Of a stretch of 64,000 nucleotides of DNA, positions 23,195 through 34,262 are shown piece by piece. The stretch is from Panulirus ornatus (lineage: Eukaryota > Arthropoda > Malacostraca > Decapoda > Palinuridae), in contig NC_092265.1 of assembly GCF_036320965.1 (NCBI RefSeq), positions 1,027,001 to 1,091,000 on the forward strand, written 5' to 3'. Both the position numbers and the translations under genes were made by a program. The notes under the pieces are model-generated. The model was not told the origin of the DNA. It was given only the letters and a program-made list of their open reading frames with translations, and did no database searches. The number at the start of each line of letters is the position of its first letter. Positions within the stretch are counted from its first letter, which is position 1.

Positions 23195-25882
23195 GTTTAT
23201 TTATTTATATTTATTTTGCTTTGTCGCTGTCTCCCACGTTAGCGAGGTAGCGCAAGGAAACAGACGAAAGAATGGCCCAACCCACCCACATACACATGTA
23301 TATACATACACGTCCACACATGCAAATATACATACCTATACATCTCAATGTATACATATATATACCCACACAGACATATACATATATACCCATGTACATA
23401 ATTCATACTGTCTGCCTTTATTCATTCCCATCACCACCCCGCCACACATGGAATGACAACACCCTCCCCTCTCATGTGTGCGGGGTAGCGCTAGGAAAAG
23501 ACAACAAAGTCCCCATTTGTTCACACTCAGTCTCTAGCTGTCATGTAATAATGCACTGAAACTACAGCTCCTTTTCCACATCCAGGCCCCACAGAACTTT
23601 CCATGGTTTACCCCAGACGCTTCACATGCCCTGGTTCAATCCATTCACAGCACGTCGACCCCAGTATACCACATTGTTCCAGTTCACTCTATTCCTTGCA
23701 CTCCTTTCACCCTCCTGCATGTTCAGGCCCAGATCACACAAAATCTTTTTCACTCCATCTTTCCACCTCCAATTTGGTCTCCCACTTCTCCTCGTTCCCT
23801 CCACCTCCGACACATATATCCTCTTGGTCAATCTTTCCTCACTCATTCTCTCCATGTGACCAAACCATTTCAAAACACCCTCTTCTGCTCTCTCAACCAC
23901 ACTCTTTTTATTTCCACACATCTCTCTTACCCTTACGTTACTTACTCGATCAAACCACCTCACACCACACATTGTCCTCAAACATCTCATTTCCAGCACA
24001 TCCATCCTCCTGCGCACAACTCTATCCATAGCCCACGCCTCGCAACCATACAACATTGTTGGAACCACTATTCCTTCAAACATACCCATTTTTGCTTTCC
24101 GAGATAATGTTCTAGACTTCCACACATTCTTCAAGGCTCCCAGAATTTTCGCCCCCTCCCCCACCCTATGATCCACTTCTGCTTCCATGGTTCCATCCGC
24201 TGCCAGATCCACTCCCAGATATCTAAAACACTTCACTTCCTCCAGTTTTTCTCCATTCAAACTCACCTCCCAATTGACTTGACCCTCAACCCTACTGTAC
24301 CTAATAACCTTGCTCTTATTCACATTTACTCTTAACTTTCTTCTTTCACACACTTTACCAAACTCAGTCACCAGCTTCTGCAGTTTCTCACATGAATCAG
24401 CCACCAGTGCTGTATCATCAGCGAACAACAACTGACTCACTTCCCAAGCTCTCTCATCCCCAACAGACTTCATACTTGCCCCTCTTTCCAGAACTCTTGC
24501 ATTCACCTCCCTAACAACCCCATCCATAAACAAATTAAACAACCATGGAGACATCACACACCCCTGCCGCAAACCTACATTCACTGAGAACCAATCACTT
24601 TCCTCTCTTCCTACACGTACACATGCCTTACATCCTCGATAAAAACTTTTCACTGCTTCTAACAACTTGCCTCCCACACCATATATTCTTAATACCTTCC
24701 ACAGAGCATCTCTATCAACTCTATCATATGCCTTCTCCAGATCCATAAATGCTACATACAAATCCATTTGCTTTTCTAAGTATTTCTCACATACATTCTT
24801 CAAAGCAAACACCTGATCCACACATCTCTACCACTTCTGAAACCACACTGCTCTTCCCCAATCTGATGCTCTGTACATGCCTTCACCCTCTCAATCAATA
24901 CCCTCCCATATAATTTACCAGGAATACTCAACAAACTTATACCTCTGTAATTTGAGCACTCACTCTTATCCCCTTTGCCTTTGTACAATGGCACTATGCA
25001 CGCATTCCGCCAATCCTCAGGCACCTCACCATGAGTCATACATACATTAAATAACCTTACCAACCAGTCAACAATACAGTCACCCCCTTTTTTAATAAAT
25101 TCCACTGCAATACCATCCAAACCTGCTGCCTTGCCGGCTTTCATCTTCCGCAAAGCTTTTACTACCTCTTCTCTGTTTACCAAATCATTTTCCCTAACCC
25201 TCTCACTTTGCACACCACCTCGACCAAAACACCCTATATCTGCCACTCTGTCATCAGACACATTCAACAAACCTTCAAAATACTCATTCCATCTCCTTCT
25301 CACATCACCGCTACTTGTTATCACCTCCCCATTTACGCCCTTCATTGAAGTTCCCATTTGCTCCCTTGTCTTACGCACCCTATTTACCTCCTTCCAGAAC
25401 ATCTTTTTATTCTCCCTAAAATTTACTGATAGTCTCTCACCCCAACTCTCATTTGCCCTTTTTTTCACCTCTTGCACCTTTCTCTTGACCTCCTGTCTCT
25501 TTCTTTTATACTTCTCCCACTCAATTGCATTTTTTCCCTGCAAAAATCGTCCAAATGCCTCTCTCTTCTCTTTCACTAATACTCTTACTTCTTCATCCCA
25601 CCACTCACTACCCTTTCTAAACAGCCCACCTCCCACTCTTCTCATGCCACAAGCATCTTTTGCGCAATCCATCACTGATTCCCTAAATACATCCCATTCC
25701 TCCCCCACTCCCCTTACTTCCATTGTTCTCACCTTTTTCCATTCTGTACACAGTCTCTCCTGGTACTTCCCCACACAGGTCTCCTTCCCAAGCTCACTTA
25801 CTCTCACCACCTTCTTCACCCCAACATTCACTCCTCTTTTCTGAAAACCCATACTAATCTTCACCTTAGCCTCCACAAGATA
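23195..25882 (-). mobile_element. Alpha LINE, long 3' UTR, hybrid copy with frameshift
   Basis: On the minus strand the (AAATA)-type tail at about 23,195-23,212 precedes a long 3' UTR (to about 23,621). Coding runs 23,622-24,821 (VFALKN, AFMDLEKAYDRV, LRQGCVMSPW, FADD, GRPNWRWKD, ending NGLNQGM). It then shifts frame at about 24,825-24,828, where one or two bases are missing, and continues to the inversion breakpoint at 25,882. Right of about 24,850 the sequence is essentially identical to 20,615 onward. Left of it the copy is distinct from both neighbours. It is the recombinant or chimeric middle copy of the 4.24-kb tandem duplication. Confidence 0.85.
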
Positions 25883-26318
25883 AAATTGAAAGTTGATGGA
25901 GAGAGGTGGGTGATTATTGGTGCATATGCACCTGGGCATGAGAAGAAAGATCATGAGAGGCAAGTGTTTTGGGAGCAGCTGAATGAGTGTGTTAGCGGTT
26001 TTGATGCACGAGACCGGGTTATAGTGATGGGTGATTTGAATGCAAAGGTGAGTAATGTGGCAGTTGAGGGAATAATGGGTATGCATGGGGTGTTCAGTGT
26101 TGTAAATGGAAATGGTGAAGAGCTTGTAGATTTATGTGCTGAAAAAGGACTGATGATTGGGAATACCTGGTTTAAAAAGCGAGATATACATAAGTATACT
26201 TATGTAAGTAGGAGAGATGGCCAGAAAGCGTTATTGGATTACGTGTTAATTGACAGGCGTGCGAAAGAGAGACTTTTGGATGTTAATGTGCTGAGAGGTG
26301 CAACTGGAGGGATGTCTG

Positions 26319-26323
<5 letters not shown>
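25883..26323 (+). CDS. Second copy of inverted alpha endonuclease segment
   Basis: Base-for-base duplicate, as far as I can see, of 21,647-22,087: WVIIGAYAPGHEKK, VMGDLNAKV, DYVLIDRRAKERLL and GMSDH, ending at gatcat followed by (TA)n. It arose by the tandem duplication rather than by an independent insertion, because breakpoint, flanking SINE-a and LINE fragment are the same. Confidence 0.87.
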
Positions 26324-26368
<45 letters not shown>

Positions 26369-26377
<9 letters not shown>

Positions 26378-26607
26378 TTTCATACGATTCGCCATTTCCC
26401 GCATTTGCGAGGTAGCATTAAGAACAGAGGACTGGGCCTTAGAGGGAAAATCCTCACCTGGCCCCCTTCTCTGTTCCCTCTTTTGGAAAATTAAAAAAAA
26501 CCGAGAGGGGAGGATTTCCAGCCACCCGCTCCCTCCCCTTTTAGTCGCCTTCTACGACACGCAGGGAATACGTGGGAAGTATTCTTTCTCCCCTATCCCC
26601 AGGGATA
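26369..26607 (-). mobile_element. SINE-a copy, minus strand (duplicate)
   Basis: Duplicate of the SINE-a at 22,133-22,370, with the same internal sequence and the same flanking (TA)n context. The (TA)n on its left is 26,324-26,368. Confidence 0.85.
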
Positions 26608-26624
26608 CATATATATATATATAT

Positions 26625-27429
26625 ACCACATCGTTCCAATTCACTCCTTTCCCCGCACACCTTTCACCCTCCTGCATGTTCAGGCCCCGATCGCTCAAAA
26701 TCTCTTTCACTCCATCCTTCAACCTCCAATTTGGTCTCCCACTTCTCCTCGTTACCTCCACCTCTGACACATATATCCTCTTGGTCAATCTTTCCTCACT
26801 CATTCTCTCCATGTGACCAAACCATTTCAAAACACCCTCTTCTGCTCTCTCAACCACACTCTTTATTACCACACATCTCTCTTACCCTTACATTACTTAC
26901 TCGATCAAACCACCTCACACCACATATCGTCCTCACACAATTTCATTTCCAACACATCCACCCTCCTCCATACAATTACATCAATACCCATGCCTCACAA
27001 CCATATTTCATTGTTGGAATCACTATCCCTTCAAACATACCCATTTTTTGCTCTCCAAGATAATGTTCTTTCCTTCCACACATTCTTCATCACTTCCAGA
27101 ACCTTTGCCCCTTCCCCACCCTTTGACCCACTTCTGCTTCCATGGTGTCATTCGCTGCTAAGTCCACTCCCAGATATCTAAAACACTTCACTTCCTCCAA
27201 TTTTTCTCCATTCAAAATTACATCCCAATTAACTTGTCCCTCAACCCTACTGAATCTAATAACCTTGCTCTTATTCACATTTAATCTCAACTTTCTCCTT
27301 TCCCACACTTTTCCAAACTTGGTCACCAGCCTTTGCAGTTTGTCACACGAATCAGCCACTAGAGCTATATCATCGGCGAACAAATGACTCACTTTCCAGG
27401 CCCTCTCATCCCTAACAGACTGCATACTC
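26625..27429 (-). pseudogene. Alpha LINE fragment (duplicate of 22,388-23,192)
   Basis: Carries the same truncated RT motif C to C-terminal fragment and the same frame breaks as the first copy, showing that the decay preceded the duplication. Confidence 0.85.
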
Positions 27430-27431
27430 AT

Positions 27432-29608
27432 GTTTATTTATTTATATTTATTTTGCTTTGTCGCTGTCTCCCACGTTAGCGAGGTAGCGCAAGGAAACAG
27501 ACGAAAGAATGGCCCAACCCACCCACATACACATGTATATACATACACGTCCACACATGCAAATATACATACCTATACATCTCAATGTATACATATATAT
27601 ACCCACACAGACATATACATATATACCCATGTACATAATTCATACTGTCTGCCTTTATTCATTCCCATCACCACCCCGCCACACATGGAATGACAACACC
27701 CTCCCCTCTCATGTGTGCGGGGTAGCGCTAGGAAAAGACAACAAAGTCCCCATTTGTTCACACTCAGTCTCTAGCTGTCATGTAATAATGCACTGAAACT
27801 ACAGCTCCTTTTCCACATCCAGGCCCCACAGAACTTTCCATGGTTTACCCCAGACGCTTCACATGCCCTGGTTCAATCCATTGACAGCACGTCGACCCCA
27901 GTATACCACATTGTTCCAGTTCACTCTATTCCTTGCACGCCTTTCACCCTCCTGCATGTTCAGGCCCAGATCACTCAAAATCTTTTTCACTCCATCTTTC
28001 CACCTCCAATTTGGTCTCCCACTTCTCCTTATTCCCTCCACCTCTGACACATATATCCTCTTGGTCAATCTTTCCTCACTCATTCTCTCCATGTGACCAA
28101 ACCATTTCAAAACACCCTCTTCTGCTCTCTCAACCACACTCTTTTTATTACCACACATCTCTCTTACCCTATTATTACTTACTCGATCAAACCACCTCAC
28201 ACCACATATTGTCCTCAGACATCTCATTTCCAGCACATCCACCCTCCTGCACACAACTCTATCTATAGCCCATGCCTCGCAACCATACATTATTGTTGGA
28301 ACCACTATTCCTTCAAACATACCCATTTTTGCTTTCCGAGATAATGTTCTAGACTTCCACACATTCTTCAAGGCTCCCGGAATTTTCGCCCCCTCCCCCA
28401 CCCTGTGATTCACTTCTGCTTCCATGGTTCCATCCGCTGCCAAATGCACTCCCAGATATCTAAAACACCTCACTTCCTCCAGTTTTTCTCCATTCAAAGT
28501 TACCTCCCAATTTACTTGACCCTCAACCCTACTGTACCTAATAACTTTACTCATTTTCACATTTACTCTCAACTTTCTTCTTTCACACACTTTACCAAAC
28601 TCAGTCACCAGCTTCTGCAGTTTCTCACATGAATCAGCCACCAGCGTTGTATCATCAGCGAACAACAACTGACTCACTTCCCAAGCTCTCTCATCCACAA
28701 CAGACTGCATACTTGCCCCTCTTTCCAAAACTCTTGCATTCACCTCCCTAACAACCCCATCCATACACAAATTAAACAACCATGGAGACATCACACACCC
28801 CTGCCGCAAACCTACATTCACTGAGAACCAATCTCTTTCCTCTCTTCTTACACGTACAAATGCCTTACATCCTCGATAAAAACTTTTCACTGCTTCTAAC
28901 AACTTGCCTCCCACACCATATAGCCTTAATACCTTCCTTAGAGCATCTCTATCAACTCTATCATATGCCTTCTCCAGATCCATAAATGCTACATACAAAT
29001 CCATTTGCTTTTGTAAGTATTTCTCACATACATTCTTCAGAGCAAACACCTAATCCACACATCCTCTACCACTTCTGAAACCACACTGCTCTTCCCCAAT
29101 CTGATGCTCTGTACATACCTTCACCCTCTCAATCAATACCCTCCCATATAATTTACCAGGAATACTCAACAAACTTATACCTCTGTAATTTGAGCACTCA
29201 CTCTTATCCCCTTTGCCTTTGTACAATGGCACTATGCAAGCATTCCGCCAATCCTCAGGCACCTCACCATGAATCATACATACATTAAATAACCTTACCA
29301 ACCAGTCAACAATACAGTAACCCCCTTTTTTAATAAATTCCACTGCAATACCATCCAAACCTGCTGCCTTGCCGGCTTTCATCTTCCACAAAGCTTTTAC
29401 TACCTCTTCTCTGTTTACCAAATCATTATCCGTAACCCTCTCACTTTGCACACCACCTCGACCAAAACACCCTATATCTGCCACTCCATCATCAAACACA
29501 TTCAACAAACCTTCAAAATACTCACTCCATCTCCTTCTCACATCACCACTACTTGTTGTCACCTCCCCATTAGCTCTCTTCACTGAAGTTCCTATTTGTT
29601 CCCTTGTC
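27432..29608 (-). mobile_element. Alpha LINE, long 3' UTR, one nonsense codon, 5'-truncated
   Basis: Tail at about 27,432-27,445, long 3' UTR to 27,858, then minus-strand coding for the C-terminus (ending NGLNQGM), FADDTTLVADS (motif C), LRQGCVMSPWLFNLCMDG, AFMDLEKAYDRV and KMKAGKAAGLDGIAVEF. The CAG codon of VDQVFALKN is TAG at about 29,050, a single in-frame stop. Otherwise the frame is open from 29,603 to the terminus. The 5' truncation at 29,608 falls in the linker (TREQIGTSVKRANG) and meets non-LINE sequence. Confidence 0.88.
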
Positions 29609-30002
29609 AGGCTGTGAAACTAAAAGAGTCAAGTATCCATATTATCACTCTCTATATGATGTGTAGACAGATCATCCTTGTCAAATAATTCAGGATCACC
29701 TGTGTGGTCCTCAAAATCTAGCTAAAAGCCATTTGATTTCCTTCCTAGGAAACTCATGAATATTTGCTCTTATTTGTGTGGTTGGAGGATAACTGAGTGT
29801 AGGGAGAAATTATCTTGCATTGCCACTTCAGCCACCACCCAGAATCAATGTGCAGACTTGACATTGTGGTAAAAAACTCGAGAGCCTAAATTTCTGTCAA
29901 GAAGTGTTGCTCTGCTGGTGTTGACATCCATCTACAGGCATTAAGGGGTTCAGAAACTGGATCATTGGTCAGAAATAAGGGGAAACTTCTTTAGGTGATT
30001 GA
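29609..30002. other. Unassigned stretch
   Basis: No LINE, SINE-a or exon homology recognised; frames are short. It may be the decayed upstream part of the gamma LINE that becomes recognisable after 30,090. Confidence 0.35.
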
Positions 30003-30090
30003 AGATTATCTCAGTAGAAAGGAACAAAGGACCTTACCATCTAAACAGATTATCTCAGTGGAAGGGAACAAAGGACCTTACCTTCGGAAC
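30003..30090. repeat. 44-bp direct tandem duplication
   Basis: Two adjacent 44-bp units (30,003-30,046 and 30,047-30,090) share agattatctcagt, ggaacaaaggaccttacc and similar ends, with about five mismatches. The unit abuts the start of the gamma LINE C-terminal homology. Confidence 0.8.
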
Positions 30091-30620
30091 AGTTGCTCTG
30101 TTTTTACAAAGGACTGATTCAACCTTGTATGGAGCACTACTTTCACATCTGGGATGGTTATATCTACATCCTTACTTGACAGAGTTGAGTCAAAAGCAGT
30201 CCAACTTATTAAACCTCCTAGGCTAACTTCCAAAGTTGACCCTCTTGCCCTTTGCTGAAATGATGGTTCACTTTCCCTTTTCTGTAGGAATTACTTTGGC
30301 TTTTGCTCCTGAGAGCTGGCTGCCTGTTTCCCCCACACCACTAGCTAGACCCTACAATGCTCAGTAAGCTGCTGCATCATATGATTACTGTGTGGTTGTA
30401 AGCAACTCAAGGGTGGGCAGTTTTGATGGCTGTCTCTTTCCTTACACCTTGAAGCTTTAGAGTCTCTTCCTTTTCATGTTTCCCAATAACTTTGACCTGG
30501 CACATTTTAAAAGACAAGTTTTTCATCTGAAAAATTTTTAAATGTTTTCCTTTGTCTCTTCTTTTTCCCTTTCATAATCCTCTCTGTATTTCAATTAAGA
30601 CCTGGCCTTGATGCAGACTT
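30091..30620 (+). pseudogene. Gamma LINE relic, C-terminal part
   Basis: Across shifting frames it reads FYKGLIQPCMEHYFHIW-type sequence, then SLLDRVESKAVQLIKPPRL, VDPLALCRNDGSLSLF, RNYFGFCS, SRVGSFDGCLFPYTLKL and FPNNFDLAHFKRQVFHL. This is the usual order of the post-RT region in jockey/CR1-type LINEs (HIW, LD.VQ.KA..LI, LF.RYY.G.CS, SFFP.T..LWNSLP, LA.FKR). Frameshifts and stops are present throughout. It differs from both alpha and beta, so I treat it as a third family. The clade is not determined. Confidence 0.62.
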
Positions 30621-30649
30621 TTGTCCATGACTGGAGCCTCTAACATTAA

Positions 30650-30985
30650 ACAAAAAGCCAGAGAAGCCTTTTCCAGTTAGGTCCAGGTGACCAGTAGTAC
30701 CACTGGGTTCCGTTCTGGTACTATTACTCTTCTTCAATCATGTAAACGAATTGTATGAAGGTATGGACTCCTACAGAAATATATTTGCAGTTGATACAAA
30801 GGTCATAAAGGATGTGAAAAGTGAGGGGACTAAGCAGACTTCAAAGTTGGTCTGATACATGGCTGGTGAAGTTCAACATGAGCAAATGTAAAGTAATAAG
30901 GGTTTGGAGTTCAACATTATGCCTAACCTGTCACCAAAGTCCCACATTAGTAAAATGATTAAGGAAACAAACTCCATAACAACTG
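30650..30985 (+). pseudogene. Beta LINE relic, RT palm, left half of a split element
   Basis: Plus-strand text reads VQVTSSTTGSVLVLLLFFNH, VNELYEGMDSYRNIFAVDTK and, after a frame change, WLVKFNMSKCKV. The catalytic FADDTK of related elements is FAVDTK here, so the RT is dead. Homology stops at 30,985 where the minus-strand alpha tail and (TA)n begin. The following part of the same protein order resumes at 38,556, so a 7.5-kb LINE cluster appears to have landed inside this element. Confidence 0.7.
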
Positions 30986-32122
30986 CTGCATATATATATA
31001 TATATTTTTTTTTCTTTTTTTTTTTTATACTTTGTCGCTGTCTCCCGCGTTTGCGAGGTAGCGCAAGGAAACAGACGAAAGAAATGGCCCAACCCCCCCC
31101 CATACACATGTATATACATACGTCCACACACGCAAATATACATACCTACACAGCTTTCCATGGTTTACCCCAGACGCTTCACATGCCTTGATTCAATCCA
31201 CTGACAGCACGTCAACCCCGGTATACCACATCGCTCCAATTCACTCTATTCCTTGCCCTCCTTTCACCCTCCTGCATGTTCAGGCCCCGATCACACAAAA
31301 TCTTTTTCACTCCATCTTTCCACCTCCAATTTGGTCTCCCTCCTATCCTTGCTCCCTCCACCTCCGACACATATATCCTCTTGGTCAATCTTTCCTCACT
31401 CATCCTCTCCATGTGCCCAAACCACTTCAAAACACCCTCTTCTGCTCTCTCAACCACGCTCTTTTTATTTCCACACATCTCTCTTACCCTTACGTTACTC
31501 ACTCGATCAAACCACCTCACACCACACATTGTCCTCAAACATCTCATTTCCAGCACATCCATCCTCCTGCGCACAACTCCATCCATAGCCCACGCCTCGC
31601 AACCATACAACATTGTTGGAACCACTATTCCTTCAAACATACCCATTTTTGCTTTCCGAGATAATGTTCTCGACTTCCACACATTCTTCAAGGCCCCCAG
31701 AATTTTCGCCCCCTCCCCCACCCTATGATCCACTTCCGCTTCCATGGTTCCATCCGCTGCCAGATCCACTCCCAGATATCTAAAACACTTCACTTCCTCC
31801 AGTTTTTCTCCATTCAAACTCACCTCCCAATTGACTTGACCCTCAACCCTACTGTACCTAATAACCTTGCTCTTATTCACATTTACTCTTAACTTTCTTC
31901 TTCCACACACTTTACCAAACTCAGTCACCAGCTTCTGCAGTTTCTCACATGAATCAGCCACCAGCGCTGTATCATCAGCGAACAACAACTGACTCACTTC
32001 CCAAGCTCTCTCATCCCCAACAGACTTCATACTTGCCCCTCTTTCCAAAACTCTTGCATTTACCTCCCTAACAACCCCATCCATAAACAAATTAAACAAC
32101 CATGGAGACATCACACACCCCT
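30986..32122 (-). mobile_element. Alpha LINE 3' half, short 3' UTR subfamily
   Basis: (TA)n at about 30,990-31,007, a T-rich run to 31,027, the terminal core and short 3' UTR (31,028-31,211), then coding sequence up to RT motif B. It meets a plus-strand alpha copy head to head at 32,122-32,131. It is well preserved. Confidence 0.88.
31212..32122 (-). CDS. Alpha LINE pol C-terminal 300 codons, intact frame
   Basis: The minus strand opens at CVMSPWLFNLFMDG (motif B) and runs without interruption through LLFADDTALVADS, FRYLGVDLAADGTMEAEV, MRCLRTMCGVRWFDRVS and WFGHMERMSEERL to the TGA-type stop at VVYRG. One local variant is ARIGGRPNWRW instead of RRRGRPNWRW. The catalytic DD is present, but with no motif A and no endonuclease this is a dead-on-arrival 5' truncation. 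Confidence 0.87.
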
Positions 32123-32130
32123 CTCTTTAG

Positions 32131-33394
32131 GTAAATTATATGGGAGAGTATTGATTGAGAGGGTGAAAGCATGTACAGAGCATCAGATTGGGGAAGAGCA
32201 GTGTGGTTTCAGAAGTGGTAGAGGATGTGTGGATCAGGTGTTTGCTTTGAAGAATGTATGTGAGAAACACTTAGAAAAGCAAATGGATTTGTATGTAGCA
32301 TTTATAGATCTGAAGAAGGCATATGATAGAGTTGATAGAGATGCTCTGTGGAAGGTATTAAGAATATATGGTGTGGGAGGCAAGTTGTTAGAAGCAGTGA
32401 AAAGTTTTTATCGAGGATGTAAGGCATGTGTACGTGTAGGAAGAGAGGAAAGTGATTGGTTCTCAGTGAATGTAGGTTTGCGGCAGGGGTGTGTGATGTC
32501 TCCATGGTTGTTTAATTTGTTTATGGATGGGGTTGTTAGGGAGGTGAATGCAAGAGTTTTGGAAAGAGGGGCAAGTATAAAGTCTGTTGGGGATGAGAGA
32601 GCTTGGGAAGTGAGTCAGTTGTTGTTCGCTGATGATACAGCACTGGTGGCTGATTCATGTGAGAAACTGCAGAAGCTGGTGACTGAGTTTGGTAAAGTGT
32701 GTGAAAGAAGAAAGTTAAGAGTAAATGTGAATAAGAGCAAGGTTATTAGGTACAGTAGGGTTGAGGGTCAAGTCAATTGGGAGGTGAGTTTGAATGGAGA
32801 AAAACTGGAGGAAGTGAAGTGTTTTAGATATCTGGGAGTGGATCTGGCAGCGGATGGAACCATGGAAGCGGAAGTGGATCATAGGGTGGGGGAGGGGGCG
32901 AAAATTCTGGGAGCCTTGAAGAATGTGTGGAAGTCGAGAACATTATCTCGGAAAGCAAAAATGGGTATGTTTGAAGGAATAGTGGTTCCAACAATGTTGT
33001 ATGATTGCGAGGCGTGGGCTATGGATAGAGTTGTGCGCAGGAGGATGGATGTGCTGGAAATGAGATGTTTGAGGACAATATGTGGTGTGAGGTGGTTTGA
33101 TCGAGTAAGTAACGTAAGGGTAAGAGAGATGTGTGGAAATAAAAAGAGCGTGGTTGAGAGAGCAGAAGAGGGTGTTTTGAAATGGTTTGGGCACATGGAG
33201 AGAATGAGTGAGGAAAGATTGACCAAGAGGATATATGTGTCGGAGGTGGAGGGAATGAGGAGAAGAGGGAGACCAAATTGGAGGTGGAAAGATGGAGTGA
33301 AAAAGATTTTGTGTGATCGGGGCCTGAACATGCAGGAGGGTGAAAGGAGGGCAAGGAATAGAGTGACTTGGAGCGATGTGGTATACCGGGGTTG
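32131..33394 (+). CDS. Alpha LINE pol fragment from RT to C-terminus, intact frame
   Basis: Plus strand, 5' truncated at GKLYGRVLIERVKAC. It includes FRSGRGCVDQVFALKN, YVAFIDLKKAYDRV (motif A, with K for E), LRQGCVMSPWLFNLFMDG, LLFADDTALVADS, LYDCEAWAMD (G to D change) and RGRPNWRWKDGVKKIL, stopping at VVYRG. A short 3' UTR (to about 33,580), poly-A and (TA)n to 33,660 follow. The 5' end meets the minus copy at 32,122 through a few unassigned bases (tctctttag). Confidence 0.88.
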
Positions 33395-33599
33395 ACGTGC
33401 TGTCAGTGGATTGAATCGGGGCATGTGAAGCGTCTGGGGGTAAACCATGGAAAGCTGTGTAGGTATGTATATTTTGCGTGTGTGGACGTATGTATATACA
33501 TGTGTATGGGGGTGGATTGGGCCATTTCTTTCGTCTGTTTCCTTGCGCTACCTTGCAAACGCGGGTGACAGCGACAAAGCAAAAAAAAAAAAAAATATA

Positions 33600-33660
<61 letters not shown>

Positions 33661-33664
<4 letters not shown>

Positions 33665-34262
33665 AGGGAGAATAAAGAGATGTTTTGGAAGGAGGTAAAT
33701 AAAGTACATAAGACAAGGGAACAAATGGGAACATCAGTGAAGAGGGCTAATGGGGAGGTGATAACAAGTAGTGGTGATGTGAGAAAGGAGAGGGAGTGAG
33801 TATTTTGAAGGTTTGTTGAATGTTTTGGGAAGATAGGGGGCAGATATAGGGTGTTTTGGTCAAGGTGGTTGAAAATTGAGGGGGTTTAGGGAAAATGATT
33901 TGGTAAACAGAGAAGAGGTAGAAAAGCTTTGGGAAGATGAAACCCGGCAAGGCAGGGGTTTGGATGGTATTGCAGTGGAATTTTTTTAAAAAAAAAGGGG
34001 GGGGACTTTTGTTGACTGGTTGGAAAAGGGTTTTTATTTAATGAAAGTATGATTTCTGGTGGGGTCCCTGGGGATTGGGGAATGCTTGCATAGGGGCCAT
34101 TGTCCCAAAGGAAAAGGGGGAAAAAGGGAGTTTCAAATTACAGAGGTATAAGTTTGTTGAGTATTCCGGGGAAATTTATATGGGAGGGTATTGTTGAGGG
34201 GGGTGAAGGAATGTACAGAGCATCAGTTGGGGGGAAGAACAGTGTGGTTTCAGAAGTGGAAA
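33661..34262 (+). pseudogene. Noisy alpha LINE linker/RT-entry segment, possibly unpolished sequence
   Basis: This is a disrupted version of 35,698-36,300. Landmarks include agggagaataaagagatgtt, gagggctaatggggaggtga and ttacagaggtataagtttgt, but many single-base gains, losses and changes cluster in G and A runs (ttttgggaagatagggggca against tgttggaagatagcgtggca). The intensity of error is unlike the flanking sequence, which is nearly identical to its duplicate. It looks more like a low-quality consensus than evolutionary decay. At about 34,240-34,290 it switches into sequence identical to 32,220 onward. Confidence 0.7.

Larger units (their letters stand above)
20610..27881. repeat. Tandem duplication, 4.24-kb period
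   Basis: The block 20,610-23,644 recurs at about 24,846-27,881 with an offset of 4,236-4,237 bp. By eye only microsatellite lengths and a few bases differ. The remaining ~1.2 kb of each period (19,400-20,610, 23,645-24,846, 27,882-29,090) is homologous but not identical alpha LINE coding sequence. That is what unequal crossing-over, or an assembly switch, between LINE copies would produce. Confidence 0.85.
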
